This document shows positions 12,198 through 14,699 of a DNA stretch of 14,699 bases, piece after piece. Both the position numbers and the translations under genes were made by a program. The DNA is from JAWPNA01 sp045402695 (lineage in GTDB: Bacteria > Acidobacteriota > Polarisedimenticolia > JACPZX01 > DASXTC01). The notes under the pieces are model-generated. The model did not search any database, had not been told where the DNA came from, and was given only the letters and a program-made list of their open reading frames with translations. The DNA is taken from assembly GCA_045402695.1 (NCBI GenBank), contig JAWPNA010000235.1, positions 1-14,699 of the forward strand, in the 5' to 3' direction. How positions within the stretch are numbered: position 1 is the stretch's first letter; every line of letters begins with the position of its first letter.

Positions 12198-13308
12198 CCT
12201 CCTCGATCAAGCGGATGCCCGCATCCTCCGCGGTCAACCCGCGAAACCTCGGCAGGAGGGCACGGAGCCGCGCGACCCCGTACTCCACCCCGCTCTCATT
12301 GGTTGCTTCGGAGAGGCCGTCGGAATAGGCCACCAGCATCGCGCCCGGCTCGAGCTGCGCGACTCCCTCCTCGTAGGTCGTGCCCTCGATCATCCCGAGC
12401 GGAAGGGCGGATGCGGGCAGCGCCTCGATTTGATCTTCTCCTCCCACCGGCGGCAGGATGAAAGCCGGGTTGTGTCCGGCGTTGAGGAATCGCACATGTG
12501 AAGAGTCCGGCTCGATCTCGCAATAGAAGAGCGTGGCGAAACGGTTGTCGAGCCCGTCGCGGTGAAGGATGGCGTTGAGGCGGGCGCCCAGCTCGGCGAG
12601 GTCGCGGCATTCCGGAGCCAGCGCCCGCAGCGTAGCCTGCAGCTTCGACATCAGCAACGCCGCCCCCAGCCCCTTGCCCGCGACGTCGCCCAGGGCGATG
12701 CCGACCCGGCCTCCGACCGCGATGTAATCAACCAGGTCGCCGCCCACGTCGTTGGCCGGCCTCATGTAGCTCCACAGTGCCCAGCCGTCGGGCTGGGGGT
12801 GGGACCGCGGCAGCAAGGCAAGCTGCACCTGCCGTGCCACCTGGATCTCATCTCGAGCCAGCAGCTTGTCCTTCAGCTCCAGCATCAGCACGACGAGCAC
12901 CAGGGCGAAGGAGAGGGGGCGCAGGTCCAGGCTCAGGACCGCCTCGCCGAACTGGATGCTGGTGCCGCCGAACAGGAACCAGACCACCAACGCGGCCAAC
13001 AGCAGGAGTCGCCGCTGCGGCGACAGCCTCAGGGCAAGGCTCTTGAACAGCCATCCGGTCAACCAGAAGGCCCGCTTCACGCGCCCCATGCAGGCCAGCT
13101 TCTCGCGATCCTCCTCGTCGAGGTAGAAACGGTACAGGTCCTTGAACTCCCGGCCCACCGAGTGGCGCAGGTCGGTCCGCCGCAGGTCTTGCAGCACAAT
13201 CTGATGGAGACTCGCAGTCTCGCGGCTGCTATCCCTGCGGCTGGTCTGCTTGGCCATGTTCGCTTCGTCTCTCGCGGACGCGCGACGTCTCACGGACGCC
13301 CGCCGCAT
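12127..13308 (-). CDS. Membrane-anchored SpoIIE/RsbU-type PP2C Ser/Thr phosphatase
   Basis: Metal-dependent PP2C-like phosphatase, a family that usually dephosphorylates anti-sigma-factor antagonists or related partner-switch proteins. The 393 residues have a basic N-terminal tail, two hydrophobic segments (about 99-115 and 130-145), a short helical linker ELKDKLLARDEIQVARQVQ (144-162), and a SpoIIE domain from about 165 to the end. Family motifs are present: NDVGGDLVDY (186-195), GDVAGKG (207-213), FLNAGHNPAF (274-283), YSDGLSEA (328-335) and HPADDLSLLVL (379-389) with the metal-binding Asp pair. Catalytic activity is therefore likely. No sensor domain such as GAF, PAS or HAMP is seen. The start is uncertain: the ATG at 13308 gives an Arg-rich leader, and the ATG at 13257 (MAKQTS) is equally plausible; neither has a strong ribosome site. 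Its 3' end overlaps the NosL-like gene by 71 bp. Confidence 0.9.
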   Translation of the reverse strand: MRRASVRRRASARDEANMAKQTSRRDSSRETASLHQIVLQDLRRTDLRHSVGREFKDLYRFYLDEEDREKLACMGRVKRAFWLTGWLFKSLALRLSPQRRLLLLAALVVWFLFGGTSIQFGEAVLSLDLRPLSFALVLVVLMLELKDKLLARDEIQVARQVQLALLPRSHPQPDGWALWSYMRPANDVGGDLVDYIAVGGRVGIALGDVAGKGLGAALLMSKLQATLRALAPECRDLAELGARLNAILHRDGLDNRFATLFYCEIEPDSSHVRFLNAGHNPAFILPPVGGEDQIEALPASALPLGMIEGTTYEEGVAQLEPGAMLVAYSDGLSEATNESGVEYGVARLRALLPRFRGLTAEDAGIRLIEEVNHFLGEEHPADDLSLLVLMRRG

Positions 13309-13372
13309 CCCAGTGTATCGCGACGGTGGACTATGATGATCGTCCCAGTGGACGCGGAGGGCTCTCTCCGGA
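13309..13372. other. Divergent spacer between phosphatase and TMTC-like gene
   Basis: A 64-bp spacer. On the plus strand TATGAT (13332-13337) is a good -10-like hexamer about 35 bases before the next start codon, and GGAGGG (13356-13361) may be its ribosome site at a long spacing of 11 bases. No clear -35 was found. CCCAGTG occurs twice (13309-13315 and 13344-13350), which may be chance. Confidence 0.35.
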
Positions 13373-14699
13373 ATGCTCCAGGCCGACGGACGTGACGGTC
13401 CTGACCCACCTGACGATGACGGCGCGCCCCATCTGAGGGCTGCGCACCTCGCCCTCGTGGCCCTGCTCGCGGTGCTGGTCTATCTGAACACGCTGCACTA
13501 CCCATTCGTCTACGACGATGTGTCGGAGATCCAGGCGAACTTCCACGTGCACCGCCTCGGGGCCATTCCGTCGCTGCTGACGACGGAGTTCTGGCAGCGA
13601 CCCCGCGGCGAGGGGATCCTCTACCGGCCATTCACCGCGGCCAGCATACCGATCTTGTTCCTGCTGGGCGACGGGCTGTCCTGGCCCTTCCACGCGGCCA
13701 ACATCTTGTTGCACGCGCTGATCTCATGTTTGCTCGCCGCCGTCTTGTCCCGGTTGACCGGGGCGACGGTGCTCGGCCTGGTGACCGGGATCATGTTCGC
13801 CGTCCACCCGGTCCACACCGAAGCGGTCGCCTGGATCTCCGGGCGCTCGGAGCTGATTTCGGCCGCCGCCGGGATGTCGGCGTGGTGGTTCCATCTGAGG
13901 GCGCGCGACAGCGGCAGGAGATGGCCGGCCGTGGCGGCCGCGCTCCTGCTGGCCGCCGCGCTCGAATCGAAGGAGACCGCGGCCTGCTGGCCCTTCGTCT
14001 TTCTCGTCGCGGATTGGATTTTTCCTCCACAGCGAAGGACCACCGGCGCCGCATCAAAGGGTCCAGGCCAAACCGCGGTGCTCTACGCGGCGTACGGGGT
14101 GGTCCTCCTGCTGTGGCTGGGACAGCGCTACGCGGTGCTCGGGCAGTTGAAGAAGAGCCCGGGCGAGGGGGAGCATCTGCTCAACCCTCTGGAGGGTGAG
14201 CCGTGGTGGCCTGCGCGGCCCTCTACGTTTCTTCGAGTCCTCACGCTCGCGGTCGGAAAGACTTTGCCATCCGTGTCGTCCTGTATCGACTACGGGTACA
14301 ACCAGGTTCCCCTCGCGCGCGGCCTCACGCACGTTGACGTGATCGCCGCCGCGACTGGCCTGGGCGGCCTGCTGGCGTGGGCCTGGCGCGTGGTGAAGCG
14401 CGGCGATGCCGGCGCGGGGAAAGGCGCGCTTCTTCTGGCGGCCGCCGCGTTCCTGCTCGCTTGGCTTCCCGCGTCCAGCATCCTGCTTCCCTCCGTGTCG
14501 ATCTTCGCGGAGCGGAATCTCTACCTCCCGTCGCTGGGATGGTGTCTCGTCGCGGGTGTGCTGGCCGCCTGGGTGTGGCGGCGTTCCGGCCGGCATCGGC
14601 GACGGCTTCTGTACGCCGGCATCGTCGTGGTCGCGGCGATGGGCGCCGTGACGATGGAGCGAAACGTCAACTTCAGTGGTTCCGTCCCGCTGTTTGAAG
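13373..14699 (+). CDS. TMTC-like polytopic membrane protein (DUF1736 region), probable O-mannosyltransferase, 3' end outside window
   Basis: Open to the window edge (442 residues). It matches the TMTC family, multispanning GT-C-fold proteins that in animals O-mannosylate cadherins, and whose bacterial relatives carry C-terminal TPR repeats. Visible motifs: first helix (about 26-40) followed by YPFVYDDVSEI (43-53), whose Asp-Asp pair after the first helix is the expected catalytic motif; YRPFTAASI (84-92); HAANILLHALISCLLAAVL (107-125); AVHPVHTEAVAWISGRSELI (143-162); LESKETA (197-203); IDYGYN in the DUF1736-type loop (305-310); and FAERNLYLPSLGW (378-390). Many more hydrophobic helices are present. 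The TPR part expected after residue 442 is outside. The ATG at 13373 is the only start in frame after stop codons at 13334-13339. The bacterial substrate is unknown, and no link to the copper genes is evident. Confidence 0.85.
   Translation, partial: MLQADGRDGPDPPDDDGAPHLRAAHLALVALLAVLVYLNTLHYPFVYDDVSEIQANFHVHRLGAIPSLLTTEFWQRPRGEGILYRPFTAASIPILFLLGDGLSWPFHAANILLHALISCLLAAVLSRLTGATVLGLVTGIMFAVHPVHTEAVAWISGRSELISAAAGMSAWWFHLRARDSGRRWPAVAAALLLAAALESKETAACWPFVFLVADWIFPPQRRTTGAASKGPGQTAVLYAAYGVVLLLWLGQRYAVLGQLKKSPGEGEHLLNPLEGEPWWPARPSTFLRVLTLAVGKTLPSVSSCIDYGYNQVPLARGLTHVDVIAAATGLGGLLAWAWRVVKRGDAGAGKGALLLAAAAFLLAWLPASSILLPSVSIFAERNLYLPSLGWCLVAGVLAAWVWRRSGRHRRRLLYAGIVVVAAMGAVTMERNVNFSGSVPLFE

Noticed and set aside
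13333..13392. Short plus-strand ORF (two ATGs at 13333 and 13336) before the TMTC-like gene as a leader peptide
   Set aside because: Only about 20 codons, no ribosome site, and the first ATG overlaps the likely -10 hexamer TATGAT.

Overview
The window is about 14.7 kb of GC-rich bacterial DNA with short intergenic gaps and many 4-bp ATGA start/stop overlaps. The mix of genes fits a Gram-negative, soil- or sediment-type lineage such as Acidobacteriota: two TolC-linked RND pumps, a small zinc-finger anti-sigma factor with an ECF sigma factor, a SpoIIE-type PP2C phosphatase and a TMTC-like membrane mannosyltransferase. The assignment to a phylum is an impression from gene content, not a measurement. 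No rRNA, tRNA, CRISPR array, insertion sequence or phage gene was seen.

Region 1 (about 11535 down to 1, minus strand) is one long run of co-directional genes centred on copper/silver export. In transcription order it holds a small secreted Cys-rich protein, a TolC-type outer membrane channel, a CusB-type adaptor with two heavy-metal-binding motifs, a CusA-type RND pump with the three metal-relay methionines, a 63-residue DUF2892/YgaP-like membrane protein, an ECF sigma factor, its zinc-finger anti-sigma factor, and a second tripartite pump (TolC channel, lipoprotein adaptor, HAE1-like RND permease). The last gene runs off the left edge. Four gene pairs overlap by ATGA, and no convincing terminator was found, so one transcript or a few overlapping ones are plausible.

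Region 2 (11498-11648) is a divergent control region. On the minus strand it has a well-spaced sigma70-like promoter that would give a nearly leaderless mRNA. On the plus strand it has a weaker -10 element, also close to its start codon. Between them lies a 9-bp perfect palindrome. The plus-strand gene is a Cys-rich NosL-like protein, probably a copper chaperone or scavenger of the cell envelope.

Region 3 (12127-14699) looks like ordinary flanking genes: a membrane-anchored SpoIIE/PP2C phosphatase on the minus strand, converging on and overlapping the NosL-like gene, and a divergent TMTC/DUF1736 family membrane protein cut by the right edge.

The most interesting signal is in the leader of the copper pump. 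RNA around the stop codon of the small Cys-rich gene can pair over 11 contiguous bases plus 3 more with the Shine-Dalgarno and start region of the tolC-like gene 132 nt downstream. Translation of the Cys-rich ORF up to its stop codon would break this pairing. This suggests a translated, possibly copper-sensing, upstream ORF that gates synthesis of the pump, comparable in logic to the CruR/CutF type of copper-responsive upstream ORF but with a different peptide. This is a hypothesis from base pairing and context only.
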